Origin: Dichetophora obliterata
Taxonomy: Eukaryota > Arthropoda > Insecta > Diptera > Sciomyzidae
Direction of reading: 5' to 3'
Assembly: GCA_963920525.1 (NCBI GenBank)
Contig: OY986435.1
Coordinates: 102,906,615 to 102,970,614, forward strand
Length of the DNA stretch: 64,000 nucleotides
Shown here: in pieces, positions 41,794 to 51,701 of the stretch
How positions within the stretch are numbered: position 1 is the stretch's first letter
Layout of the letters: every line of letters begins with the position of its first letter
The notes under the pieces: model-generated
Database searches by the model: none
The model's input: only the letters and a program-made list of their open reading frames with translations
What the model was told of the DNA's origin: nothing
Made by a program: the position numbers and the translations under genes

Positions 41794-41891
41794 GTCTCAC
41801 CACAACAGTGTTTACAATAACAGCCCAAACAGAACCAAAAGTCGCAACGACTTATGAAGTCGAACATACAACGGAACACATGCAAGTTAAA

Positions 41892-42310
41892 GGCGCCTGT
41901 TACACGTTCAATATATATTGATCAATATACAGTATCGTGGTATTTATTGAGCGTGTAGCATGCAATATTGACGGATCGTGATCCAGATCGCAAAATATTT
42001 AAATATTTTGAAATCTAGATCGCGGATCGCAAAACTGTCAATAAATATTGAACGTGTAGCATATTTTGTGCCATCAATACGTGATACGGCAGTAGGCGGT
42101 GAAATAAAAATTACCGGTATTCACGGTATTCATTTGCCTGTGCATTTAAGTACTTGTGCAGTTAGGTTTTCGTGAGCACAATTAGCAAAAATTGTATGAA
42201 TACTGACGCGATAAATATTGAACGTGTAGCATTCAACCGCGATCCATCAATCCATGAATTTGGATCACGATCCAAGTATCACAATAAATATTGAACGTGT
42301 AACAGGCGCC
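41892..42310. mobile_element. MITE with GGCGCCTGTTACACG ends and TATTGAACGTGTA repeats
   Basis: GGCGCCTGTTACACGTTCAA and its reverse complement delimit 419 bases. AAA is found on both sides. At least five copies of AATATTGAACGTGTA (either orientation) are spread near the ends. No coding sequence. Confidence 0.8.
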
Positions 42311-42430
42311 AAAGAAGTCGTCCAAAATGAAATCGCTGAGCAAAAGTCGTAGCGACTTAACGCTAGAGTAAAATTGAATAGAATCTATTCTATTTTTTCT
42401 CTAACAACCGACGATTTTCACTCTTTGTAC

Positions 42431-43482
42431 CAGGGTTCGGACTTGGAAATTCGTAAATCGCAGTAAATTTTGAAAAAAAATGCAGTAAAACGAACTTTTT
42501 CGCAGTAATTTTTTTTTGTTTTTTTTTTATTTACAACCATGTACGTACATTTACTACTAATGTATGAACATTTTATACTAATAACATAATATACACTTAA
42601 CTATATACTTTATATTTGCATGTTGCAGAAACATATTTCTTACTGATTCAAAATATAATTTGCCGTAGACAAATCCAATCACGGTTTTTATTGCAATGAC
42701 AGCTTCATCTGACAAATTACTTTCTTCTTTTTTAAAGCTTAGACCACAGTATATAGATGTAATGTACAGATGGGCCCTTGAAACTGCATTTTCAAAATCA
42801 ACATCAATGCTTAAGGGGGAGTTGTCTAAAGTGGGACCGGTTTTGTTTTTTCATCATAATTTTTCACAATGAAATTATTTTCGAGAGCCAAATATGTCAA
42901 TGGATTGGCTTATAAAATGACTATCTTTTTGCTATATACAGTTTTTAGTTTTGTTGGAAAGTTTCATTTTCATTTCCAAAAATTGTTGTCTTCTAACGTG
43001 GGACTCTATCATACATTCAATAAAATCATTTCATTTCAAGCGTAAAGCAATTGAAATGAAATCTCCAAATAATGAATATTTTTTATTTAAAGAAATTTTG
43101 TTCTGCATTTGAACAGAAATCACTTTTAAATCGTGCTAAACCAAAAAAATAATGACAAAATTCACTGCCAAAAATGTTGCAAAAAAATTTTTCCTGAAAT
43201 TTTGTTTCTCCAAGTCCATATGAAAAGTTATGGCGCTTCAAAGCTACACTGTCAATGTCAAAATATTGGTGATGCCTGTGGAAAATATCGGAGAGAAGTT
43301 CGAGTCCCACTTTAGACAACTGTCCCTTAAATATTTCTAAAATATCACAAAAATAACCATAAAAATGTTTGTGGCTAATAAATCGCAGTAGATTTAGAAA
43401 AACCGCAGTGACGCAGTAAAACCATAAATTTTGCTAAAAAGCGCAGTAGATCTACTGCAATTGCAGTAAAGTCCGAACACTG
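42431..43482. mobile_element. hAT-type element, 1052 bp, carrying a nested MITE
   Basis: The ends CAGGGTTCGGACTT and CAGTGTTCGGACTT (reverse complement of the right end) are flanked by CTTTGTAC and CTTAGTAC, an 8-bp duplication with one change. Subterminal CGCAGTAAA-like words occur on both sides. A 512-bp TTAA-flanked element sits inside (42815-43326). A minus-strand frame of about 75 codons at about 42590-42820 is open and could be a transposase remnant. Confidence 0.88.
42815..43326. mobile_element. piggyBac-like MITE nested in the hAT element
   Basis: GGGGGAGTTGTCTAAAGTGG at the left and (reverse complement) GGGACAGTTGTCTAAAGTGG at the right are flanked by TTAA at 42811-42814 and 43327-43330. 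The short frames inside are not supported as genes. Confidence 0.88.
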
Positions 43483-43589
43483 CTTAGTACAATCAGTGCT
43501 GCCTTATTTGCAAACAATTGGGTACGTTCAAAGACAATTTCATAGTTTTTGCTATGCTCTCACGTTTCTATTTTTTTCTGTTTTACTTA

Positions 43590-43731
43590 GGGGTATGTCA
43601 CACTTAGCGGACACGAACAAATTTTTTGTTGATTTCACGGGCAACAGAAGCTCTCTCAATCTCTAGTTTTTTATTTTACCTGCGAAAGCAACTACAAATT
43701 CGTCCGTATCCGCGTAAGTGTGACATGCGCC
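43590..43731. mobile_element. Short Harbinger-like MITE, TTA duplication
   Basis: GGGGTATGTCACACTTAGCG and (reverse complement) GGCGCATGTCACACTTACGC are flanked by TTA on both sides (43587-43589 and 43732-43734). The size is about 142 bases. A 3-bp TTA duplication is typical of Harbinger/Tourist elements. Confidence 0.75.
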
Positions 43732-43761
43732 TTACACAACAACAAAAACATGGCTGCTACC

Positions 43762-44577
43762 CAAGAATGATAGAATACAAAGATTGCGCCGAAGACAAGA
43801 AAATGAGTACAACAAAAGTGTAGTTCTGCGCATGTACGTCATAATATCAATGCTGTTTTGGAGAGCGTTCACTTTGCATACGATTTCTACACAGAAATGA
43901 AAATTGCATACAATTAAGTTTGTATAATTAAAAGAAGAGAATTAAGAAGCAATTTATTGGAACGAGAAGAAGGTCAATTTATTAAGTACTCCGTTGCAAA
44001 CATTATTTTTACTATTATTTTATTACAGCCAGTAAGCAGCTTAGTCAAAAAAAAAAAAATTTGTCTCAGAAACCAACTTCAGTGAGCACTATTTTTCGAC
44101 TTGGATTTTATAAAAATGTTCATTACGACTTTAATTGATGTAGTTTAAACATTCCCAGATATATTATTTCCAGTAATTTTCCTGTGAATTGAAAGGACAA
44201 ATAAATGATAGTTCCAAGTTTCAAAATAAAGAAACAAATTTTGATCAGTTAATATATTTTTGTTTTCGTTTGTGTGCCTTTTCTACAATTTCTTGGTTTA
44301 ATTTTTGTTTATATTGCAAACATCAGGTTTCTGAAAAATATTTGTTTGCTATTGTTACCACAATTAGCAGCTGCATACTTCATTTTTTAAAATTTAAGTT
44401 AAAAACCTGCAAATATACTTCGATATATACACAATTAAATAAAACACAACCGATCGCAGTACGTTGCTCAAAGAAATAAATTATTGTGACGTAGTAAACT
44501 GAACAGATGGTTGTCAAACTCGTTTAGCAGAAGTAACGGACCTGCGCAAAGCGTAATCTCTTATTCTATCATTCTTG
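43762..44577. mobile_element. Mutator-like element, 816 bp, 9-bp duplication GCTGCTACC
   Basis: The inverted ends begin CAAGAATGATAGAATA and stay similar for about 30 bases. They are flanked by an exact 9-bp repeat GCTGCTACC (43753-43761 and 44578-44586). A 9-bp duplication points to the Mutator/MULE superfamily. The interior is AT-rich and non-coding (a 96-codon frame at 44189-44479 has no similarity I know). Confidence 0.82.
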
Positions 44578-44832
44578 GCTGCTACCAAACTATGCTATAT
44601 AAAAGAAACCCTGCATCGTCAGGCGCAATCGCTTTCATTCTAGACGAGTTCTGTGTGTCTGACGATCAGAGAGGATCGCCGGTTCTTTTTTGATTCTGAT
44701 TTGACTTTTGATTCTGTTCGGGCTCATATAGTGCATTCTTTTCTGGGAAAAAATTCTGCATTTTTTCTGACCTCTTCCATAGCAGAATAACCAGGTAGGG
44801 CCGTCTCGGAGAGGAATGAAGTAGAAAGCAGA

Positions 44833-44978
44833 TGCCCATATTACACAGTGGTCGTTTGCTCGTAATGCACATGGCTGTGCAACATGTTGTATTCTCCAAC
44901 ATTTTTGACAGTTTCGAATTGGAAGCAACAACAAAATATTCTGCTCACCGAGCAAACGAGCATCGTGTAATATGGGCA
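44833..44978. mobile_element. Short MITE with TGCCCATATTACAC ends
   Basis: TGCCCATATTACACAGTGGT and (reverse complement) TGCCCATATTACACGATGCT match on into a shared CGTTTGCTCG word. The element is 146 bases. Its right end supplied the target of the hAT MITE that begins at 44983. Confidence 0.75.
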
Positions 44979-44982
44979 TTAG

Positions 44983-45304
44983 CATGGTATAATTATTTGA
45001 CAAGGTAGCCGTGACAGTTTCTTGGCGATTGGTAGTTCTCAAAAACAGCTAAAGGAGTTGTAGTTTGCTGCTGTTGACTATCTATGTACTTATTTTTAAC
45101 TTTTCTTTGATTTATTAAATTTGTTCGCGAAGTTTATTGGAATATTTTTAGTTTGATGCGATTGACTAGCTATGTTTGAGTCGTTGCTTATTTTCTCACA
45201 TTTCTTTGATAAATTGCATGAACAGCTAATTTTGACAACTACCTATCGCCGCTGTTGAGAAAAAAGCCAGTCTACGCTACTACCTTGTCAGTACTTTTGC
45301 CATG
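44983..45304. mobile_element. CATGG-family hAT MITE, copy 1, duplication GGCATTAG
   Basis: The ends CATGGTATAATTATTTGACA and (reverse complement) CATGGCAAAAGTACTGACAA share the ACAAGGTA core and are flanked by an exact 8-bp GGCATTAG (44975-44982 and 45305-45312). A second copy in opposite orientation is at 56619-56925. The minus-strand 135-codon frame spanning 44635-45042 crosses element borders and is not a gene. Confidence 0.88.
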
Positions 45305-45329
45305 GGCATTAGTGCCCTCAGGCGTCAAC

Positions 45330-45372
45330 CATGGCACAATTACTGACAAGGTAGTTGCGTTGACTGGCTTTA
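45330..45372 (+). repeat. CATGG-family MITE, truncated copy
   Basis: CATGGCACAATTACTGACAA, then GGTAGT and GACTGGCTTT, match the start of the 56619 copy and then diverge. It is an end fragment only. From 45373 to 45770 the sequence is AT-rich with CTTACTTACCT-type words and no gene. Confidence 0.75.
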
Positions 45373-45770
45373 TATATTTTCTTTGGCTGTGTGGTGACTC
45401 AATAACTTTAAGTTGCATCACCACATTAGTTGAATTCCTAACTTCCATTTTACTTATCTTCTGTTATATTGATTTTCAACTTATTTACATTTTACTTACC
45501 TTCTCGTAGATTCTTAACTTACATTGTACTTACCTATTGTTGATTATTAATTTACGTCTTACTTACCTCAACTTAACATTTATATTATTCTTATGTTAAT
45601 TTATTTACACTTTGTTATAAATACCTACTTGTTATTATAAAAACATTTGTATAAATATTCATATTTGTATCAATCAGAAATTTTCATTTGAAAATTTCAG
45701 TTGAATAAAATATTTTCAAATAAACAGTTATAAAAAATATATTAAAAAAATAAAAATTATAAATCAAAGC

Positions 45771-46850
45771 TGTGTGTCAATCGGAAACTTTTCAGTCAGA
45801 TGATAAAATTTTGACAGTTGGTAGAGCAATTTTTGGCATTTGTAAGGTGAATATAATTGTCAAAATTTGTAGTAGCCCCTGGTAGCGAATTTTTGACACA
45901 CTCAAAAATTATTTCATAAACTTGTAATATTGTAAACTTAAAAAATTACAAAATAATAAAAATAAAAAAAACTTAAGTGCTTGAGTTTGTGTTTGCGTGT
46001 GTGTGGGCCAACGATCTGCCGGTACATCAGCAAGTCCAGAAAGTTAAATTGGCTTTCTTTGCTGGCGAACGTCCTTTAAGTGCCACCACCAGCAGCACAA
46101 GCAATTGCAGTACAAAATTTCTTGATAGAAAACATTCTCCAAGTGCCATCACCAGCAGCACAAGCAAATGAAGCGCTAATTCTCCGCTTTCAATTTATTT
46201 AATTCACGCCGGAGTATAATAGCAGAAATTTGACTCTGCGCTTGAGACATGCTGAAATGGTGCTTCTGAAATATTGGATAGTTGACCAGTCAATTGAATT
46301 GTGCTGCACTTGCTAGTGCTGCTCGTGGCGACTCTCGGAGAACGTTGGCAAGCAAAAGAATCAGGAAATGTGCGCTCCACTTGCTTGTGCTTCTGGTGAT
46401 GGCACTTAGAGGATGTTGGCTAGCAACAAATTTTGCACTGCACTTGCTGGTGGTTCGTCAGCAAAGAAAGCCAATTTAACTTTGCTGTACTTGTTGATGC
46501 ACAGGGAAATCGTTGGCTCACACACACGCACACAAAAACTCAAGCACTTTCGTTTTTTTTCTTTATTTTTATTATTTTGTTATTTATTAAGTTTACAATA
46601 TTACAATTTTACGAAATAAGTTGCAAGTACAAGCACTTAAATTGAATAAAATGCAAATTAAATAAAATATTTGCGCCAAAACACGACCGAAATGTGATAC
46701 GTCAAAATTTGTAGTTGTCAAAATTTTATCGTTCATTTGACACAGCAAAAAAAAACAAATTTATTTGAACACACACAAAATTTATTCAACTTGATATTTT
46801 CTATCCTACCACGACTGAAAAGTTTTCTCTTGTCACACAGCCTTTATAGT
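45771..46850. mobile_element. Element with long (about 400-bp) inverted repeats
   Basis: 45771-46190 and about 46200-46850 are imperfect reverse complements. They share GCTGTGTGWCAA-type ends, AACTTTTCAGTC, GTAATATTGTAAACTTA, a GTGTGTGAGCCAACGAT-like segment and AAATTGGCTTTCTTTGCTG. Short units like AAGTGCCATCACCAGCAGCA are repeated within each arm. The several 60-70 codon frames come from the arms and have no recognised product. Confidence 0.7.
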
Positions 46851-47011
46851 TTTTTAATATATAGGTGTAACAGGATACTTACTGTCGCCAGCAGCTGTTT
46901 GTAGAAAGGCCTTTCGTTGAGTAGATGTTGAAATGACGATTTTCAATTGCTTGGTTTTGTTTTTGGTAGAATAGCTTTTTGATCTTTTTTTTTCTTGTAT
47001 GCAGGTTTAAT

Positions 47012-47465
47012 CATGGCAGAATAATGAGGTAGGGTAAGTAGCTTTGACAGGAACTATTGTTAGTGTCAAAATCATAATATATAGTGCTGCCATATCACAA
47101 ATTAAAATCCAATGAAAAATCCATAATTTTTCTAAGCATCCATAATTTTTCTGATGAAATCTAAACACTAAAAACACTTCAAAACGGGGAAGTTCAGGTT
47201 TTTGATGAGGCAGGTAATATCATTAAAAAAATTAAACTGGACGAAATCCAATATTATGAAGGTAGCACTTGGACATGGGTCGACCAAGTATACATATTAC
47301 ATGCGCATAGCCTAATTTAAACTTATTTACCCGTCATAAAATTCCTTTTCCAAGTGCTTATCCCAGAAATAGCATTAATAAAGAAAACTGGCATCTCTAA
47401 AACACACTTTGATACTAACGATAGGTCTTGTCAAAGCTACTTACCCTACCTCATTATTCACCATG
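47012..47465. mobile_element. CATGG-type hAT MITE, 454 bp
   Basis: CATGGCAGAATAATGAGGTA and (reverse complement) CATGGTGAATAATGAGGTAG continue identically through GGGTAAGTAGCTTTGACA. The flanks GGTTTAAT (47004-47011) and GGTTTATA (47466-47473) look like a decayed 8-bp duplication. No gene. Confidence 0.75.
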
Positions 47466-47473
47466 GGTTTATA

Positions 47474-48468
47474 TTTAATTATATTTAAAAGAGAGTAATA
47501 ATGAATTAGGGGATTTTGAATGAAGCTAAGTGAGGTATTTTTTTTTATGTAATCAAATGAAAACTTTTAGTATTTAAAACTATTTTTAACACTTAATTAA
47601 TGCACTAGTATTTTTTTGGTTTTTTCTTCTTATTTTCTGTTTTATACTATTTTTTAGTTGGTTTTCGAAAGATTTTTTACCCACGTATGAGTTGTTTAGC
47701 GCGGCTTATTTTATTATACATGGGTTATTTTTTAGCTACGTTGTGCCAATACAATGTGTTATTGGGTACTGTCAGGGCAGGGCCAGTTACTACACTGTAG
47801 AACCTGACCGGGTTCTCTGTGTTCCAAAGAGAGACGAACAATTGCCTTAGAGATTTCTTCTGGTACAACAAAAGGTAGTCTATGAATGAAAATATAAAAA
47901 AAATTTTCGTATTTAGGCCGATTTCTAATTACCTTTAGTTTTAAAATACTTCAAGTCTTTTGACTTCTGGGACGATTTTAAAATATGTAAATATGTAGGT
48001 TATAATCAATATCTATAAAAAACAGCTAAAGTAACTAAAATGGTTACATTTAGGAAATAACTAAAAAGTTTTCCTTGTGGAATAATCAATTTTATTGAAA
48101 TAAATATCTTTACAATTGATTAATTACTTCTGATGATTTCTATTTTTTTATTTTTATTAATATGTCACTTTTTGCAGCTTTGTGTCTATGCACTCAGGAA
48201 GATGTCGACGGAAAAGACAGAATTAAGTAGTTCCCTCTATAGCAAAAATGCGGTTATAGGCTTTTAGTAAAAAAAAATCATTTTTAACAGTTGGTACCAA
48301 ACATATGGAATTCTGTCCGTCAAATGTCCGGATTAAGGGGCTAGTTACATCAGGGTTAAAAATTATACTTTTGAGTTCTGAATTAAAGTGATATTAAACA
48401 AAATTTATTGAAATGAATTAATCATTTCCTTTGTTTAAAAAATTTTGTGTATTTAGCTGAACATGATT
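47474..48468. other. No recognisable feature
   Basis: AT-rich sequence without a credible frame, terminal repeat or RNA gene. Confidence 0.4.
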
Positions 48469-48616
48469 GGCCCTTTATCATAGTCAAAATAAAGTCGACT
48501 TTAAATTTAGTGCAAGCTTTTTGACATGTCGTCATAATATATGTCATATTGAAAAACTATCAAAAATGCTTATACTAAATTTAAAGTCGACTTTATTTTG
48601 ACTATGATAATGGGCC
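48469..48616. mobile_element. Palindromic MITE, 148 bp, ATT duplication
   Basis: GGCCCTTTATCATAGTCAAA and its right-end mirror (GGCCCATTATCATAGTCAAA) stay complementary through AATAAAGTCGACTTTAAATT, about 42 bases per arm. ATT flanks both sides (48466-48468 and 48617-48619). Confidence 0.85.
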
Positions 48617-48705
48617 ATTGTCTTTTAAATTTTGATAGATTAAACATTTTTTTTTTAGTAAAAAAACGTTATCGATTTTGATTTTGTGCAATTGATCACT
48701 ACAAA

Positions 48706-48978
48706 GGGGTTACACATTAGCGAACTTATTCCTCAAACAACATGGCGAGTCTTACTTGTTCGAAAGCGGTAGCGTTCAAATTAAAGCAACGTGTACGTCA
48801 AACAAGCGAAGCATTTTGTTGTTTTTCGCCATCAGCTTGTTTTACAACCCTGGTATGAAGGAGAAAATTAAAAATTGTTGCCAACAGGTTCGACAAACCG
48901 TCAAATTAGCTTCTTAACTATCAAATTGGTTCGAACATGGCCGTCGTTTGACGAAAAGGTTCCATAATGTGTAAGCCA
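48706..48978. mobile_element. MITE with GGGGTTACACATTA ends
   Basis: GGGGTTACACATTAGCGAAC and the imperfect reverse complement TGGCTTACACATTATGGAAC bound 273 bases. No clear duplication and no gene. CGGTAATCGGT-type words follow at 49040-49072, with inverted counterparts beyond the gypsy element at about 55097-55160, so the gypsy element probably landed in an older element. Confidence 0.55.
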
Positions 48979-49141
48979 ATTAATGTTGTTTCTTGCTAGC
49001 GGTACCTCGTAGTGACGGGAGTTAACGGGTGGTAGTCAGTATCGGTGAAAGGTAATCGGTGTCGGTAATCGGTTCCATACACTACAGGGAATGCTCATTA
49101 GTAAGAAGTGTAAGCTAGCAACAACTATTTCAGTATAAATA

Positions 49142-49365
49142 TGTAGTGTTATCTTATTATTACATTTTAATATTGTTTCAATTGTATGTAAAACACTTTG
49201 TTTTAAAACCACTTAGTTTTTAAGTTCTTTTTGTATTTTTTAGAATTAAGTTTTCATATTTTAAATGTATAAAAATATTTCAAAATTTTTCAGTATCTAA
49301 TAAATTATTCAAAACGTACGAGCAAATTTTTATTATATTTCTCGTGGAAATATTTAATTTCCACA
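49142..49365 (+). repeat. 5' LTR
   Basis: 224 bases, TGTAGTGTTATC to TTTCCACA. It matches the 3' LTR at all but one position (T here, A there, near the end). It is AT-rich with TATAAAAATA (about 49268) and AATAAA-like (TAATAAATTA, about 49296) words that could serve as promoter and polyadenylation signals. Confidence 0.95.
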
Positions 49366-49366
49366 A

Positions 49367-49385
49367 TTGGCGATCCTGTCGAAAC
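49367..49385 (+). other. Primer-binding site
   Basis: TTGGCGATCCTGTCGAAAC begins one base after the 5' LTR. It starts with TGG like sites complementary to a tRNA 3' CCA end. The primer tRNA was not identified. Confidence 0.6.
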
Positions 49386-49959
49386 CGGACCAACGATACC
49401 AACAGTACCAAACACGAGCTCATCAATACTCAAGCAGAGCAACCCCGTGACACGCTCATAAGTTCTCGCGCTCAGTCTCTACGCGCCACAGCAACAACAA
49501 CAATTGCGTCAACAACTAAAAGTGCAGCTGCAGCAACATCTACATCATCACAACCAACCCGCAAAACCTGTGCGCAAGGCACCGCTACCACCAAAACCGC
49601 CACTGCTCAGCAGCAACAACTACACACCCACACCACAAGCTTCAGCACGAACACCGCAACACAGCAGCAATACATCAGTCTCGAGCCCGATCAACTCTGG
49701 CAACGAATCCGAGATATCAGTCAACGTCGGAGCCTTATCTTAACCGACAACAGCCAACTCTGCTGCACACCAACAACAACAACATCACAGCCTGCAGTCG
49801 TGAGCAACTTACTCACTGCAGAGCTACAACAGCGAACCCACCTCACCACAACGAAGCAAATAGCAGCAGCGTATCTCGACACCAGCAACAACGCCGACAT
49901 CGACAACAACTTCGGCAGAAATAGCGACGTCAACATCGACGTCAACGTCAACAGCAACG

Positions 49960-50560
49960 CCAACGTTGACAGAGACGCCAACGTCGAAAGAGACGCCAAC
50001 GTCGAAAGAGACGCCAACGTCGAAATAGACGCCAACGTCGAAAGAAACGCTAACGTCAGCAGAGAAGTCAACGTCAACAGAAACGCCAACGTTGACAGCG
50101 ACGCCAACACAGGCAGCGACGCCAACGCAAGCAGCGACGCTAACACAGGCAGCGACGCCAACGCAAGCAGCGACGCCAACACAAGCAGCGACGCCGACGC
50201 AAACAGCAACGCCGACGCAGGCAGCAACGCCAACGCAGTCAGCGACGCCAACGCAAGCAGCGACGCCAACACAGACAGCGACGCCAACGCAAGCAGCGAC
50301 GCCAACACAGTCAGCGACGCCAACGCAAGCAGCGACGCCAACACAAGCAGCGACGCCAACACAAGCAGCGACGCCGACGCAAGCAGCAACGCCGACGCAG
50401 GCAGCAACGCCGACGCAGGCAACGACGCCGACGCAGGCAGCGACGCCGACGCAGGCAGCAACGCCAAGACAGGCAACGACGCCGACGCAGACAGCGACGC
50501 TGAAGTAAGCAGCGCCACCGACGCAAGCAGCGACACCAAAGCAAGCAGTGACGCCAGAAA
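49960..50560 (+). repeat. 18-bp minisatellite in the gypsy leader
   Basis: About thirty imperfect tandem copies of an 18-base unit (ACGCCAACGCAAGCAGCG type) fill the region between a CAA/CAG-rich stretch and gag. Because the unit length is a multiple of three and lacks stops, several frames on both strands stay open. The plus frame (49344-50579, reading SDANASSDAN repeats) has no in-frame ATG. I treat it as a non-coding or low-complexity leader repeat. Confidence 0.9.
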
Positions 50561-50768
50561 CAAGCAACGACGTCAGTAAATCAGCGACTAAGGATTGGTA
50601 TTTATATACACTACACAATTAGCTTTTTAGCGGATGTAAAACGATAAGCCGGCGCTTATCGTTTCACAACCGTAGGCACTACACTGCACGCTAGGCACAC
50701 TTCAATTTTATTAATATTATTTTAAGAAATTTATTTGTAATAAAGCTAGTATTCTTTAAAACAATACA

Positions 50769-51701
50769 ATGCAATGTACTACTACTCGGTTATCCACCTC
50801 AGGAGACGGAGATAACCATTTAATTAATTTTGAGCCTCCTTTATTGAACCCTTTCGATGATTCATCATCTAACATTGAAGTTCATGCAACGTCAGTCAAA
50901 CTCCCACAGTTCTGGACTGATAGTCCTGATGCATGGTTTATTCATGCAGAATTCCAATTTCGATCTAAAGGGATTACCACTGACCAAACAAAGTCTGAAT
51001 ATCTTGTGACTGCACTTCCACAAGAAGTCATAGTTACGGTATTAGATTTCATACAACAACCACCTTCAACCAACTTGTATGAAGGTTTGAAGAAAGTTCT
51101 GATAAATAGACATACTTTAAGTGAGAACAAACGGTTCGATAAGATGCTATCTGACACTGAGATGGGTGACCAAAAACCATCTCAATTTTACAGATCCTTG
51201 CTTCTTTTAGCTGGTTCAACAGTCAACAAAGACTTAGTTTATAAGCTTTGGTTACGTAAACTACCTAAAAGTCTGAACATTGCTTTGACAGGATCTGGTC
51301 ATAAGGAATTAGATGAGTTGTTATTACTCGCTGATAACTTGTGGGAGGTATTAGCAGAATCTGAGGTATCTGCAATCAAGAATAACTTTAATGTATCGAA
51401 ACACATCTCTAATTCTAATGAGATAGCAAATATTACTAAACATTTTGCAGAACAAACATCTAAAATTTTTGAATGTTTTCAAAAACTCTCGCTTGATGTT
51501 GATGAACTTAAGAATCAACGTTTCAGTCGTCCAATTTCCAGAAGATTTAGTTCCAGAGGAACTTCAAGACGTCGATCGTCTTATAGGTCCTCTTCAGGTC
51601 AACGACCTTCCAATTGGGTATGTAAGTACCATTTCAGATTCGGTAAAAACGCACGTAAATGTGAGCTGTTCAAAACGACAACTTTTCACCACACAACATA
51701 A
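50769..51701 (+). CDS. gag: Gag of the gypsy element
   Basis: 310 residues from an ATG ([20 protein letters not shown]). It forms the particle shell and packages the element [23 protein letters not shown] at about residue 43 is the conserved capsid start of arthropod gypsy Gag proteins of this branch. [20 protein letters not shown] near residue 282 supplies a C-x3-H...C knuckle, followed by KCELF. An Arg/Ser-rich stretch just before it is suited to nucleic-acid binding. The frame ends at TAA, 257 bases after the pol frame has opened. Pol lies in the +1 frame relative to gag, so a +1 (or -2) shift or another mechanism would be needed for a Gag-Pol product. Confidence 0.88.
   Translation: MQCTTTRLSTSGDGDNHLINFEPPLLNPFDDSSSNIEVHATSVKLPQFWTDSPDAWFIHAEFQFRSKGITTDQTKSEYLVTALPQEVIVTVLDFIQQPPSTNLYEGLKKVLINRHTLSENKRFDKMLSDTEMGDQKPSQFYRSLLLLAGSTVNKDLVYKLWLRKLPKSLNIALTGSGHKELDELLLLADNLWEVLAESEVSAIKNNFNVSKHISNSNEIANITKHFAEQTSKIFECFQKLSLDVDELKNQRFSRPISRRFSSRGTSRRRSSYRSSSGQRPSNWVCKYHFRFGKNARKCELFKTTTFHHTT

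Noticed and set aside
41607..41921. 104-codon ORF (MPRRHKNKEYSELGLNLIKY)
   Set aside because: It starts inside a hAT MITE with an exact target duplication and reads out into flanking DNA and the next MITE. No domain.
44635..45042. 135-codon minus-strand ORF
   Set aside because: It crosses the borders of two MITEs; similarity and codon structure are lacking.
49960..50560. CRISPR-like array
   Set aside because: The 18-base units are contiguous without spacers and lie inside a retrotransposon of a eukaryotic genome.
49721..50618. Long antisense and alternative-frame ORFs over the gypsy leader
   Set aside because: They exist only because the 18-base repeat lacks stops in several frames. The composition is a trivial repeat and the longest sense frame has no ATG.
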